DNA of 64,000 nucleotides, taken from assembly GCF_001592045.1 (NCBI RefSeq), contig NZ_BCWB01000021.1, positions 31,294 through 95,293 on the forward strand. Direction: 5' to 3'. This document shows positions 51,431 to 59,454 of the stretch, in pieces (positions within the stretch are counted from its first letter, which is position 1; every line of letters starts with the position of its first letter). Source of the DNA: Thermobifida fusca NBRC 14071 = JCM 3263 (lineage in GTDB: Bacteria; Actinomycetota; Actinomycetes; Streptosporangiales; Streptosporangiaceae). A program made the position numbers and the translations under genes. The notes under the pieces are model-generated. The model saw only the letters and a list, made by a program, of their open reading frames with translations, was not told the origin of the DNA and made no database searches.

Positions 51431-52236
51431 GTACTCCCGGTCCTCAGCCTGTGCGCCGGACCACCGCCCATCTGTTACCGACCACCGCTGACGGGGGCGT
51501 GCACGCCCCCACTGCCACGCTGGTGTCGGTACGCCTCGATTTCGGCGACGATCCGGCGGCCCGGTTGCGCGAAGCGGCGCGGCTTCCTGCCGCTGCACCG
51601 CTGACCGCGGTCGACGTCCGCACCGAGACGGTCACCGTCCAGCACGGTGACCACGTGCTCGACATGCACATCGACCGGATCTACTACGCCACTCCCACCA
51701 CGTCCCCGGCAACCCACTCCCTCGCGGAAGCCCTGGCCCTGCCCAGTCGGCCCACCCCCGAGGAACTGGTCCCCGAGGAGGTCCTTCCCGCTACGGCGCT
51801 CCGCCGTTTCGCGGTCTACGGACTGGTCACCGACCCGGCGGCGCGGCTCCTCCTGTCCCGGATCGCTCCCGGCTATCCCGGGGAAGGCACCTGGCACCTG
51901 CCGGGTGGCGGAGTCGCCCACGGGGAGGACATCCGTACCGCCTTGATCCGTGAGATCGCTGAGGAGAGCAGCCAGGAAGCCCAGCCGGGACGGCTGCTCG
52001 CGGTCACCCACCACTATCGCAACCACCCGGACGGCCCCTACACCGACATCTACTCCCTGTGGGTGTTCTTCCACGCGCACGTCGACGACCCAGGCCCGGT
52101 CCGGGTAGCAGAGACGGACGGCTCCACTATCGAGGCGTCCTGGTTCTCCCCGGAACAGTTGCCGCACCTGCGTCTCTCCGTGCCGGCGCGGCGCGGCCTG
52201 GCTTTCCTCGTGGAGTCCTCTCCAGCTGGGCGATAA
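51427..52236 (+). CDS. Nudix hydrolase with N-terminal extension
   Basis: Protein of 269 aa. The Nudix domain (about 128-262) has the box GGGVAHGEDIRTALIREIAE followed by ESS, fitting G-x5-E-x7-R-E-U-x-E-E with Ser where Gly usually follows. It hydrolyses nucleoside diphosphates linked to another group; substrate unknown. The first 125 residues show no family I recognise (PTATLVSVRLDFGDDPAARL, then VQHGDHVLDMHIDRIYYATP), and may be a binding domain. GTG 51427 overlaps the HAD stop codon. A terminator follows at 52239. Confidence 0.85.
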   Translation: MSTPGPQPVRRTTAHLLPTTADGGVHAPTATLVSVRLDFGDDPAARLREAARLPAAAPLTAVDVRTETVTVQHGDHVLDMHIDRIYYATPTTSPATHSLAEALALPSRPTPEELVPEEVLPATALRRFAVYGLVTDPAARLLLSRIAPGYPGEGTWHLPGGGVAHGEDIRTALIREIAEESSQEAQPGRLLAVTHHYRNHPDGPYTDIYSLWVFFHAHVDDPGPVRVAETDGSTIEASWFSPEQLPHLRLSVPARRGLAFLVESSPAGR

Positions 52237-52238
52237 CG

Positions 52239-52264
52239 AAAGCGCCTCCCGTTTCGGGAGGCGC
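52239..52264. terminator. Bidirectional terminator
   Basis: A 10-bp perfect stem (52242-52251 with 52255-52264) has a TTT loop. On the minus strand it is followed by TTTCGTT, which serves the convergent APC transporter gene; on the plus strand it directly follows the Nudix gene. Confidence 0.8.
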
Positions 52265-52297
52265 GTGGTCCCCTCACCAGAAGCTGCTGCGGCGCGG

Positions 52298-53581
52298 TCA
52301 GGCCCGTGCCGTCCTCCTCCGCCACCAGCGCCGCGCCACGAACACTGCGACGCCCGCACCGACCGCAGCCAGCGCGTACAGCACGGCTTTAGGCGGCAGG
52401 CACAGCGCCAGCACGATACAGCCCACGAGTCCCACTACGGGGAGTGCCAGCCACGGCCGGTGCTCGGTGGGGCCGAGCCGCAGGGCTGACGCGTTCGTCA
52501 CCGCGTAGTACACCAGGTTTCCGAACGCTGCCACGCCGGCCGCGGCCCACAGGTCGAGGTCGGCGACGATGACGGCCGCGGAGGCGGCTCCTGCCGCGAA
52601 CAGTGCCCGCTCTGGAACGCCAAGCGGGCGGCTTCCCCCGCCCAGCCAGCGGGGCACGTGCCTGTCAGCGGCGAGCACGGCCACGCTGTGCGCTGCAGCA
52701 AGCAGCGCCGGGCCGAGGACGCTCGCGCACGCCAGCGCCGCGCCCGCAGCAACCACGGACGCGGCGACGTCACTGGCAGCGCTGCGGAGCACCACATCCA
52801 CCAGAGGGACCGTGGAACGCGCTAGCTCTCTCGGCCCCAGCACAGCCAGGGCGGTGACCGCTACCGCGCTGTAAACGCCCAGGGCGACGCCTAGCGCCCA
52901 GCCGAGCTGCTGCTCTGAGCCGCCTAGCCGCGGAGAGGTGATGGGGCGCCAGCCGGTGAACGCGAAGAACAGCAGCCCTGCCGCGGACAGGACCGCGGCC
53001 AGTCCGTGCCACCGCAGCGCCGCGGCAATCCGCGCAGTGTCGGCGGCGCCTCCGCCCCAGGCGAGCACCACCACCCCGGCGAGGATCGCGACCACGACCG
53101 CGCACGCGGCCGCCGCAGTTCGGGGGGAGGGGCGGAGCCCGCTCCAGGCGAGCACTGCCACTGCGGCCAGTACCGCCAGCGCGCCCGCCCTAGGGTGGCT
53201 GGGCCAGACGTGGACGCCGAAAGTCAGCGCGACCGCGCTGCAGGCGGCTACTGCGCCCACAGCGGACGCCCATCCGGCGAGGACTCCCCAGCCTTCGCCG
53301 AGTCGGCGCTGACCGTACACGTAGGCGCCGCCCCGCCCGGGATGGTGGAGGGACAACCGGGTCTCGGAAACGGCGCTGCAGTAGGCCACCGTTGCTGCGA
53401 TCAGCAGTGCCAGCGGCAGCCACACACCGGTTGCGCGGGCCGCGGGGGCCACGACCGCGAACACCCCGGCGCCTACCATCGCGCTGAGGCCGGCGCCGAC
53501 AATACGTATGCCGTGCAGCCCTCGCTGGGCCGCGGCGGGTCCAGAAAACAGTGAGGTTCCCACGTCGTGAGTGTGCCGCAT
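52298..53581 (-). CDS. APC-superfamily amino acid/amine permease
   Basis: Inner-membrane transporter of about 427 aa with eleven to twelve helices. The start of helix 1, GIRIVGAGLSAMVGAGVFAVVAPAA, has the unwound G-x-G-VGAGVF motif that binds the substrate carboxylate in APC transporters, followed by AYCSAVSETRLSLHHPGRGGAYVYGQRRLGEGWGVLAGW, the conserved P-x-x-G-G-x-Y stretch. FFAFTGWRPI is the helix 6 region. Substrate unknown. ATG 53581 is chosen; a GTG 18 bases downstream is possible. It is a single gene. Confidence 0.87.
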   Translation of the reverse strand: MRHTHDVGTSLFSGPAAAQRGLHGIRIVGAGLSAMVGAGVFAVVAPAARATGVWLPLALLIAATVAYCSAVSETRLSLHHPGRGGAYVYGQRRLGEGWGVLAGWASAVGAVAACSAVALTFGVHVWPSHPRAGALAVLAAVAVLAWSGLRPSPRTAAAACAVVVAILAGVVVLAWGGGAADTARIAAALRWHGLAAVLSAAGLLFFAFTGWRPITSPRLGGSEQQLGWALGVALGVYSAVAVTALAVLGPRELARSTVPLVDVVLRSAASDVAASVVAAGAALACASVLGPALLAAAHSVAVLAADRHVPRWLGGGSRPLGVPERALFAAGAASAAVIVADLDLWAAAGVAAFGNLVYYAVTNASALRLGPTEHRPWLALPVVGLVGCIVLALCLPPKAVLYALAAVGAGVAVFVARRWWRRRTARA

Positions 53582-53706
53582 CTGCGGCACCCCCGTGTGC
53601 CGTCGTGCCGTTCCCCACCTGGCAGACGGCTGGTGCTTGTGCCGGGCGCCCCGCATGCTGCCACGCGGAGCACCCGCTACGGTGAGCCCGTCCGAACGAC
53701 CGTGAG

Positions 53707-54465
53707 CTATTCCACACCCGCGCGCAGGGTCTTGCCGCCGTCCAAAGTGATGACCTGTCCGGTCACCCAGGAAGCGTCCGAGGACGCCAGGTAGGCGACG
53801 GCTGCCGCGATGTCATCGGGTTCACCCAGCCGTCCCAGCGGGTATCCGGCCGCGACTTTCTCTTCGTTCTCCGCGTACAGCGCTTCGGCGAAACGGGTTT
53901 TGACGACGGCGGGTGCGACCGCGTTGACCCGGATCCGTCGGTGCGCCAGTTCGTAGGCCAACTGCTGGGTGAGGTTGATCAGTGCCGCCTTGCTGGCGCC
54001 GTAGATGCCGATCCCGGGCGAGGGGTGCTGGCCGGCGAGGGAGGCCACGTTGACGATCGCCCCGCCGTGCTCCCCCATCCACGCGTTGTAGACCTCGCGC
54101 ACCCAGCCCACCGCGGCGATCACGTTGACCTCGAAGATCTTGGCCATGGCTGCCTCGTCGACCTTGAGGATCGAGTCGAAGACAGGGTTGATGCCGGTGT
54201 TGTTGACGAGGACGTCGACACGGCCAAACGTGTCCAGGGTGCGTTGGACGACTTCGGCGCGGTGGGCCTGGTCGTGGGCCCGTCCTGCGATGCCCAGCGC
54301 GTGTTCGGGGCCGCCGAGCTGGGTGACGGCTTCGGCGAGGGCTTCCGCACCCCGCGCGGTGACCACCACCCGGCCTCCTTCGTCGACGATGCGGCGTGCC
54401 ACGGCGAATCCGATGCCTCGGCTGGCGCCCGTCACCACCGCGACTTTGCCTTCGAAACGTTTCAC
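53707..54465 (-). CDS. Short-chain dehydrogenase/reductase
   Basis: Classical SDR of 252 aa. The cofactor motif is VAVVTGASRGIGFAVAR (about 8-24), the structural motif NNTG (VDVLVNNTGINPV), the catalytic Ser in IVNVASLAGQHPSPG and the Tyr-Lys pair in IYGASKAALINLTQQL. VVVTARGAEAL ahead of the acidic loop favours NADP(H). The C-terminus PLGRLGEPDDIAAAVAYLASSDASWVTGQVITLDGG is typical. Acts on a ketone or alcohol that cannot be named from sequence. GTG 54465 has AGGAG seven bases upstream, so the longer frame to 54483 is not needed. Confidence 0.92.
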   Translation of the reverse strand: MKRFEGKVAVVTGASRGIGFAVARRIVDEGGRVVVTARGAEALAEAVTQLGGPEHALGIAGRAHDQAHRAEVVQRTLDTFGRVDVLVNNTGINPVFDSILKVDEAAMAKIFEVNVIAAVGWVREVYNAWMGEHGGAIVNVASLAGQHPSPGIGIYGASKAALINLTQQLAYELAHRRIRVNAVAPAVVKTRFAEALYAENEEKVAAGYPLGRLGEPDDIAAAVAYLASSDASWVTGQVITLDGGKTLRAGVE

Positions 54466-54579
54466 GGCACAACTCCTTGCCACAACGGGGCGGAACAGAC
54501 GCCACCACGATACCGACCAGTAGGTCTGTCCTGGTGGGGTGCCTGCGGATCCCGGCCGCCCCTGCTACCCTCACCCGAC

Positions 54580-55197
54580 GTGGCCTCGCACTACTTCGAC
54601 TCTGATCCGACCGCGCCCAGCCGCACCGCCACCGTGACCCTGCTCCTCCCCGACCTGCACCTGCGGCTCGCCACCGACCGGGGCGTCTTCTCCCCCGACC
54701 GGATCGACCTTGGCACACGGATCCTGCTCGAGACCGTTCCCCCACCTCCCGACCACGGCACTCTGCTCGACCTCGGCTGCGGCTACGGCCCCATTGCGCT
54801 GGCCATGGCACTGCGCGCCCCGAAAGCCACCGTCGTGGGGATCGACACCAACCAGCGCGCCCTCGCGCTGGCACGCCGCAATGCGGAAGCCAACGCTGTC
54901 CCCAACGTCTCCTTCCACCGCGCGCCCGGCCCCGAGGACCCCGTGGACCCGCTCCTGCGCGGCCCGTTCGCCGCCCTGTGGTCCAACCCGCCCATCCGCA
55001 TCGGCAAACAGGCCCTGCACACCCTGCTGACCACGTGGCTGGACCGCCTCGCCGACGGCGCGTACGCCCACTTTGTCGTGCACAAGCACCTCGGCGCCGA
55101 CTCGCTACACCGCTGGCTGGACGCCTCCGGCTACCCCACGGACCGAGTCGCTTCCCGCGCCGGTTATAGAATCCTGCGCACCATGCGCCGACCCTGA
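54580..55197 (+). CDS. RsmC-like methyltransferase (MTS domain)
   Basis: Protein of 205 aa, the catalytic half of RsmC-like enzymes that methylate N2 of guanine in 16S rRNA. Conserved parts are the pre-SAM strand RGVFSPDRIDLGTRILLE, SAM motif I LLDLGCGYGPIALAMAL, acidic motif VVGIDTNQRALALARRNAE and the substrate motif WSNPPIRIGKQALHTLL (N-P-P-I/F). GTG 54580 has no ribosome-binding site but TACCCT about nine bases upstream, so it is probably leaderless. The TrmH-type gene follows after 53 bases, possibly in the same transcript. Confidence 0.87.
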   Translation: MASHYFDSDPTAPSRTATVTLLLPDLHLRLATDRGVFSPDRIDLGTRILLETVPPPPDHGTLLDLGCGYGPIALAMALRAPKATVVGIDTNQRALALARRNAEANAVPNVSFHRAPGPEDPVDPLLRGPFAALWSNPPIRIGKQALHTLLTTWLDRLADGAYAHFVVHKHLGADSLHRWLDASGYPTDRVASRAGYRILRTMRRP

Positions 55198-55250
55198 CCC
55201 GCCGCTAGACTCGGCTTTCGGAATCGACACCACACGAGGACGCACTCCAG

Positions 55251-55805
55251 GTGAGCACACAGCTCCGCCCTACTGACGTCAAACGGCTCAATCGCCACTG
55301 GCGCAGGCACACCCACAACCGCATCAGCCTCATCGTCGAATCGGTCACCCAGCCGTTCAACCTCGGCTCGATCCTGCGCACCGCCGCGACGTTCGGCGTC
55401 GACACCCTCTGGTTGACGGGCAACGCCGTCACCCCAGAGCACCGTCAGGTCCACAAGACCGCACTGGGTACGCAGACCAAGGTGCGTTGGGAGAAGACCG
55501 CGACGAGCGCCGAGGCCGTTGCTGCGGCCCGCGCCGCTGGCTACCGTGTGGTGGCTCTCGAACTCGCCCACGGCGCGGTCCCCTTGCACCGTGCTCCCCT
55601 CACCGGGGACGTGTGCCTGGCTGTGGGAGCTGAGGACCACGGCTGTTCCCCGGCACTGCTCGCTGCGGTGGACGCCGTCACCTACATCCCGCAGACCGGA
55701 CGCGTCGGCTCCCTTAATGTCGCGGTTGCCACCGCGATTGCCATCGCCGAAGCCCGCCGCCGCGAATGGGAGACCCTTCCCGACGGCGACGACGGCACCG
55801 AGTGA
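55251..55805 (+). CDS. TrmH/SpoU family RNA 2'-O-methyltransferase
   Basis: Protein of 184 aa with the SPOUT knot fold. Motif 1 is ISLIVESVTQPFNLGSILRTAATFG, with the Asn and Arg of SpoU enzymes, motif 2 VCLAVGAEDHGCSPALL, and motif 3 YIPQTGRVGSLNVAVATAIAIAE, which forms the SAM-binding knot. It methylates the ribose of tRNA or rRNA; the target nucleotide cannot be read. GTG 55251 is used. It lies 53 bases after the RsmC-like gene, making a likely RNA-modification pair. Confidence 0.9.
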   Translation: MSTQLRPTDVKRLNRHWRRHTHNRISLIVESVTQPFNLGSILRTAATFGVDTLWLTGNAVTPEHRQVHKTALGTQTKVRWEKTATSAEAVAAARAAGYRVVALELAHGAVPLHRAPLTGDVCLAVGAEDHGCSPALLAAVDAVTYIPQTGRVGSLNVAVATAIAIAEARRREWETLPDGDDGTE

Positions 55806-56037
55806 GCCGGGCCGGGAATATCCACCCCATCTCGTGGGATTCAACCCCACGACAGAGGGGAACTTTCTCAGCCCCGGCACTCGTATCCAACTGGTAACAG
55901 GTTCACCGTCTAAAGAGAGAGGCAATGGACCCGTCCCGAAGTAGCAGCAGCGTCACGAGACGCTGCTGCTCCGACTCTGACGACCCCCACTCAGCCGGTC
56001 GCGCACTGACCGAACTCCCCTACGACTCCGAGGCGGT
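55806..56037 (+). promoter_or_regulatory. Structured leader upstream of CNNM/CorC-type pair
   Basis: This 232-base leader contains TCGTGGG-N7-CCCACGA (55832-55852) and a perfect 12-bp hairpin (55943-55970) with an ACGA loop. Several AG-rich single-stranded stretches (GAGAGAGGCAATGG) lie between them. No T tract follows the second hairpin. It may be a cis-acting RNA; I could not match it to the Mg2+ M-box. Confidence 0.45.
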
Positions 56038-57426
56038 ATGTGCGCGATGAACGTCGGCGTCACAATTCTCCTCGGAGTCTTGGTGGTCTTCCTGATCACC
56101 GCGGTCACCGGCTACTTCGTCGCCCAGGAGTTCGGCTTTGTCGCCGTTGACCGTTCTCGGCTCAAAGCCCGAGCTGCCGCCGGGGACACGCAGGCCCGGC
56201 GCGTCCTCGACATCACTTCCCGCACCTCGTTCATGCTCTCGGGTGCCCAGCTCGGTATCACCGTCACCGGTCTCCTCGTCGGCTACGTCGCCGAACCCAT
56301 GATCGGGGCGGGGATCGGCGAACTCCTCGGCGGTATCGGAATTCCCTCCGGTACCGGAGTGGCTATCGGCACCGTCGCGGCGCTGCTGTTCTCCACCGTC
56401 GTCCAGATGGTGTTCGGCGAGCTGTTCCCCAAGAACCTCGCGATTGCCCGCCCGGAGCCCGTTGCCCGCAGACTGGCCCTATCGACCAGCATCTACCTGC
56501 GTCTCTTCGGGTGGCTCATCTGGCTGTTCGACCGGGCATCCATGCTGCTGCTCAAAGCGGTGCGCATCACACCGGTGGAAGACGTCCAGCACGCCGCCAC
56601 CCCGCGCGACCTGGAACGCATCGTGGAGGAGTCCCGCGACAGCGGCGACCTGCCCGCGGAGCTGTCCACCCTGCTGGACCGCTCCCTGGACTTCCACGAG
56701 CGGACCGCGGAACACGCGATGATCCCGCGCCCGCAGGTCACCTTCGTGGAGGCCGACGACCCGGTCAGCCGGGTCGTGGAACTCATCACCACTACCGGCC
56801 ACTCGCGCTTCCCGGTACTCACCGGGGTGGAGACCGTCACCGGGGTGGTGTGCCTCCGCGACATCCTCGGTTTGGATCCTGCCACGTGGGAGACCACCCG
56901 GGTCGCGGATGTCGCCCGCACCGCTGTCCTCGTCCCCACTTCCCTTCCGCTGCCGACCCTTGTGGCGCGGCTGCACGAGGCGAACGAGCAGTTCGCCTGC
57001 GTGGTCGACGAGTACGGGGGCTTGGCCGGGGTGGTCACGACCGAAGACATCGCGGAAGAACTCGTCGGGGAGATCGCCGACGAGCACGACCCGGAAGACG
57101 AGTCGCAGGCCCGGGTCATCGAAGACGGCAACTGGCTGCTTCCCGGTGCGCTCCACATCGACGAAGTGGAGCGGCTCCTCGGCCACGACCTTCCCGCGGG
57201 CGACTACGAGACCCTCGGTGGTCTCGTGATCACCCGGCTCCGTCGCCTGCCCCGTCCCGCAGACCGGGTCACCGTGGCCCTGCCCCGGCACCCGGGGGCT
57301 GACGACGACGAGCCCGACTGGGTCGTCAACCTGGTCGTGGAGGCAGTGGACCGCCACGTTCCAGAAACTATCCGTCTCGAACTGCGGGAGAGCCCGCAGA
57401 GCAGCTGGACGGGGGTGACCGCATGA
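56038..57426 (+). CDS. CNNM/CorC-type membrane protein with CBS domains (UPF0053/DUF21)
   Basis: Protein of 462 aa. The N-terminal DUF21 membrane domain (about 1-190) has three to four helices and the signature VTGYFVAQEFGFVAVDRSRLKARAAAGD, then FSTVVQMVFGELFPKNLAIARPE. Two CBS domains follow (about 220-345; HAMIPRPQVTFVEADDP, VVDEYGGLAGVVTTEDIAEELVGEI). A C-terminal CorC_HlyC domain (about 360-450; DGNWLLPGALHIDEVERLL) is present. Homologues export or sense Mg2+. It overlaps the next gene, a paralogue, by four bases (ATGA), suggesting a heterodimer. ATG 56038 follows GAGG. A structured leader precedes it. Confidence 0.9.
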   Translation: MCAMNVGVTILLGVLVVFLITAVTGYFVAQEFGFVAVDRSRLKARAAAGDTQARRVLDITSRTSFMLSGAQLGITVTGLLVGYVAEPMIGAGIGELLGGIGIPSGTGVAIGTVAALLFSTVVQMVFGELFPKNLAIARPEPVARRLALSTSIYLRLFGWLIWLFDRASMLLLKAVRITPVEDVQHAATPRDLERIVEESRDSGDLPAELSTLLDRSLDFHERTAEHAMIPRPQVTFVEADDPVSRVVELITTTGHSRFPVLTGVETVTGVVCLRDILGLDPATWETTRVADVARTAVLVPTSLPLPTLVARLHEANEQFACVVDEYGGLAGVVTTEDIAEELVGEIADEHDPEDESQARVIEDGNWLLPGALHIDEVERLLGHDLPAGDYETLGGLVITRLRRLPRPADRVTVALPRHPGADDDEPDWVVNLVVEAVDRHVPETIRLELRESPQSSWTGVTA

Positions 57427-58445
57427 GCGGGCTGAACCCGGTGGTGGCCCTCGTGCTGTCGGTACTCATTATCGGGCTGTCGGCGTTCTTCGTGGCTATC
57501 GAGTTCGCTCTGGTGGCTGCGCGCCGCTACCGGCTGGAAGAAGCCGCGGAGACCAGCCTGTCAGCGCGGGCCGCGCTGCGCAGCGCCCGCGACCTGTCTC
57601 TGCTGCTCGCCGGGTCCCAGTTGGGGATCACCCTGTGCACCCTGGCGTTGGGTGCGATCACCAAGCCGGCCGTCCACCACCTCATCGAACCCTTGTTTGA
57701 CGGTCGGCTGCCCGAAGCAGTCTCCTCCACGGTCTCCTTCGTGGTGGCCTTGGTGATCGTCACCTTCTTCCACCTCGTCATCGGGGAGATGGCCCCCAAG
57801 TCCTGGGCGATCTCCCACCCGGAGCGGTCGGCGATCCTGTTGGCCATCCCTATGCGGGTGTTCATGTGGTTCACCCGGCCCGCCCTGGTCGCGCTCAACG
57901 GCATGGCCAACTGGTGCCTGCGCCGCCTGGGGGTGGAGGCCGTCGACGAAGTCGCCTCCGGCCACAGCCCGGAGGACCTGCGGGAACTGGTGGAGCACTC
58001 CGCTAAGGCGGGAGCGTTGGATCCGGAGCGGCGCGCGCAATTGGCGACCGCTTTGGAGGTCAACTCCCGGCCGCTGCGGGAGATCATCACCCCGAAGGAG
58101 GAGTTCGCGCAGGTCGGCCCGGATGACGACATCGCGGAGATCCACCGGGTAGTGCGGGAGAGCCGGCATCTGCGTCTCCTGGTCGGCGAGGACGAGCCTT
58201 TCGGGGTGCTGCACGTCCGCGACACGTTCACGTGCCCGCCCGGCACCACCGCCGCCGAGCTCATGCGGCCAGTCCTGACCTTGGACGCCACCACCCCCAT
58301 CTACGCGGCGCTGAGCATCATGCGGGAAAGCCGCACCCACTTGGCGCTGGTGGAAGAGGAGGAGGAGCTCATCGGCCTGGTGACCATGCAGGACATGCTG
58401 GACCGGCTCCTGCTGGCAGGCACTCCCGAGCCCGCGGGACGCTAA
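57423..58445 (+). CDS. CNNM/CorC-type membrane protein with CBS domains, shorter paralogue
   Basis: Protein of 340 aa. Same DUF21 membrane domain as the upstream gene (IGLSAFFVAIEFALVAARRYRLEEA, then FFHLVIGEMAPKSWAISHPE) and a CBS pair (about 215-335; REIITPKEEFAQVGPDDDI, EEEEELIGLVTMQDMLDRLLL), but no CorC_HlyC domain. The start overlaps the upstream stop (ATGA), so the two are coupled and may form a hetero-oligomer for divalent-cation export. A terminator follows at 58466. Confidence 0.9.
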   Translation: MSGLNPVVALVLSVLIIGLSAFFVAIEFALVAARRYRLEEAAETSLSARAALRSARDLSLLLAGSQLGITLCTLALGAITKPAVHHLIEPLFDGRLPEAVSSTVSFVVALVIVTFFHLVIGEMAPKSWAISHPERSAILLAIPMRVFMWFTRPALVALNGMANWCLRRLGVEAVDEVASGHSPEDLRELVEHSAKAGALDPERRAQLATALEVNSRPLREIITPKEEFAQVGPDDDIAEIHRVVRESRHLRLLVGEDEPFGVLHVRDTFTCPPGTTAAELMRPVLTLDATTPIYAALSIMRESRTHLALVEEEEELIGLVTMQDMLDRLLLAGTPEPAGR

Positions 58446-58465
58446 CCGGCAGCATCCGTCCTTCG

Positions 58466-58492
58466 CGGGGCCGCCCCAGTGGCGGCCCCGTT
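58466..58492 (+). terminator. Terminator of the CNNM/CorC pair
   Basis: CGGGGCCGCC (58466-58475) pairs with GGCGGCCCCG (58481-58490) around a 5-base loop, followed by TT. It lies about 20 bases after the stop codon. Confidence 0.8.
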
Positions 58493-58570
58493 GCCATGCA
58501 GGCCTGATTGGAGCGCCCTGCTGGGGGTATCCGTCTCCGCGGAGTTTCCGCTGCGGCGAGGAGTGAAGCT

Positions 58571-59347
58571 ATGGCAGTCCCTACTGTCACCCTCAACAAC
58601 GGGGTCACCATGCCCCAACTAGGATTCGGCACCTGGCAGGTAGGCTACGACGCGGTCGCTGCGGCGCTGGCGGCCGGGTACCGCTGCTTCGACACTGCCG
58701 AGATGTACCGCAATGAGACTGCGGTCGCCGCGGCGCTCGCTGACTCCGGGCTGGACCGCTCGGACGTGTTCATCACCACCAAACTGTGGAACAACCACCA
58801 CGGATTCCAACCGGCCTTGGACGCGTTCCACGCCAGCCGCCGCAGGCTCGGCCTCGACGTCATCGACCTGTACCTCATCCACTGGCCCAACGCGTCCGAT
58901 GCAGTCAACGTGGAAACGTGGCGGGCCCTTGAGCAGTTGTACGCGGAAGGCGTGGTACGCGCGATCGGCGTGTCGAACTTCTCCCCCGCCCAGCTCGCCG
59001 TCCTCCTTGAGGCCTGCGACGTGGTGCCAGCGGTCAACCAGATCGAGCTCAACCCGTCCCGGCCGCGCCTCGAAGAGCGCGTCTACCATGCCCGACACGG
59101 CATCGCCACCCAAGCGTGGGCACCGTTGGCGAAAGGGGGAGCCCTGCTCACCCACCCGGTGATCACTGAGATCGCGGAAGCCCATCAGAAGACCCCGGCC
59201 CAAGTGGTGCTGCGCTGGCACCTGCAGCACGGCATCCTGGTCATCCCCCGCTCTGCCACGCCGGAGCGGATCCGCAGCAATTTTGCTGTAACCGACTTCT
59301 CCCTCGCCCCGCAGGAGATGGCTGCCGTGGATGCCCTGGGCGCGTGA
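58571..59347 (+). CDS. Aldo/keto reductase (2,5-diketo-D-gluconate reductase type)
   Basis: NADPH-dependent reductase of 258 aa, smaller than most AKRs and typical of the AKR5 group. The catalytic tetrad is Asp and Tyr in RCFDTAEMYRNETAVAAAL, Lys in VFITTKLWNNHH and His in LIHWPNASD. VRAIGVSNFSPAQLAVLL and HGILVIPRSATPERIRSNF (NADP-binding) complete the fold. It may reduce 2,5-diketo-D-gluconate or other aldehydes. ATG 58571 has GGAG eight bases upstream. A double hairpin follows between the convergent ALDH-fold gene. Confidence 0.9.
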   Translation: MAVPTVTLNNGVTMPQLGFGTWQVGYDAVAAALAAGYRCFDTAEMYRNETAVAAALADSGLDRSDVFITTKLWNNHHGFQPALDAFHASRRRLGLDVIDLYLIHWPNASDAVNVETWRALEQLYAEGVVRAIGVSNFSPAQLAVLLEACDVVPAVNQIELNPSRPRLEERVYHARHGIATQAWAPLAKGGALLTHPVITEIAEAHQKTPAQVVLRWHLQHGILVIPRSATPERIRSNFAVTDFSLAPQEMAAVDALGA

Positions 59348-59365
59348 CACGCCCGGTCTGGCAGC

Positions 59366-59426
59366 GGGCCGTGCGGCCCGGTCAGGCGGGGGCGGTCTGC
59401 TGGCTGCCGCGGCGTGAGCAGACCGC
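59366..59426. terminator. Two hairpins between convergent genes
   Basis: GGGCC/GGCCC (59366-59379) is followed by a perfect 10-bp stem GCGGTCTGCT/AGCAGACCGC (59392-59401 with 59417-59426). They lie between the convergent aldo/keto reductase and ALDH-fold genes and probably terminate both. Confidence 0.6.
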
Positions 59427-59454
59427 AGTCGGAAGGCCGTGCCCTGCGGGGCGG

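Noticed and set aside
55832..55852. GTGGGATTCAACCCCAC as a tRNA T arm
   Set aside because: The loop does not start with TTC in register, and no acceptor, D or anticodon arms surround it.
55806..56037. Mg2+ M-box riboswitch
   Set aside because: GAGGCAATGG recalls part of the M-box but the other conserved segments are absent; I kept only a generic structured leader.
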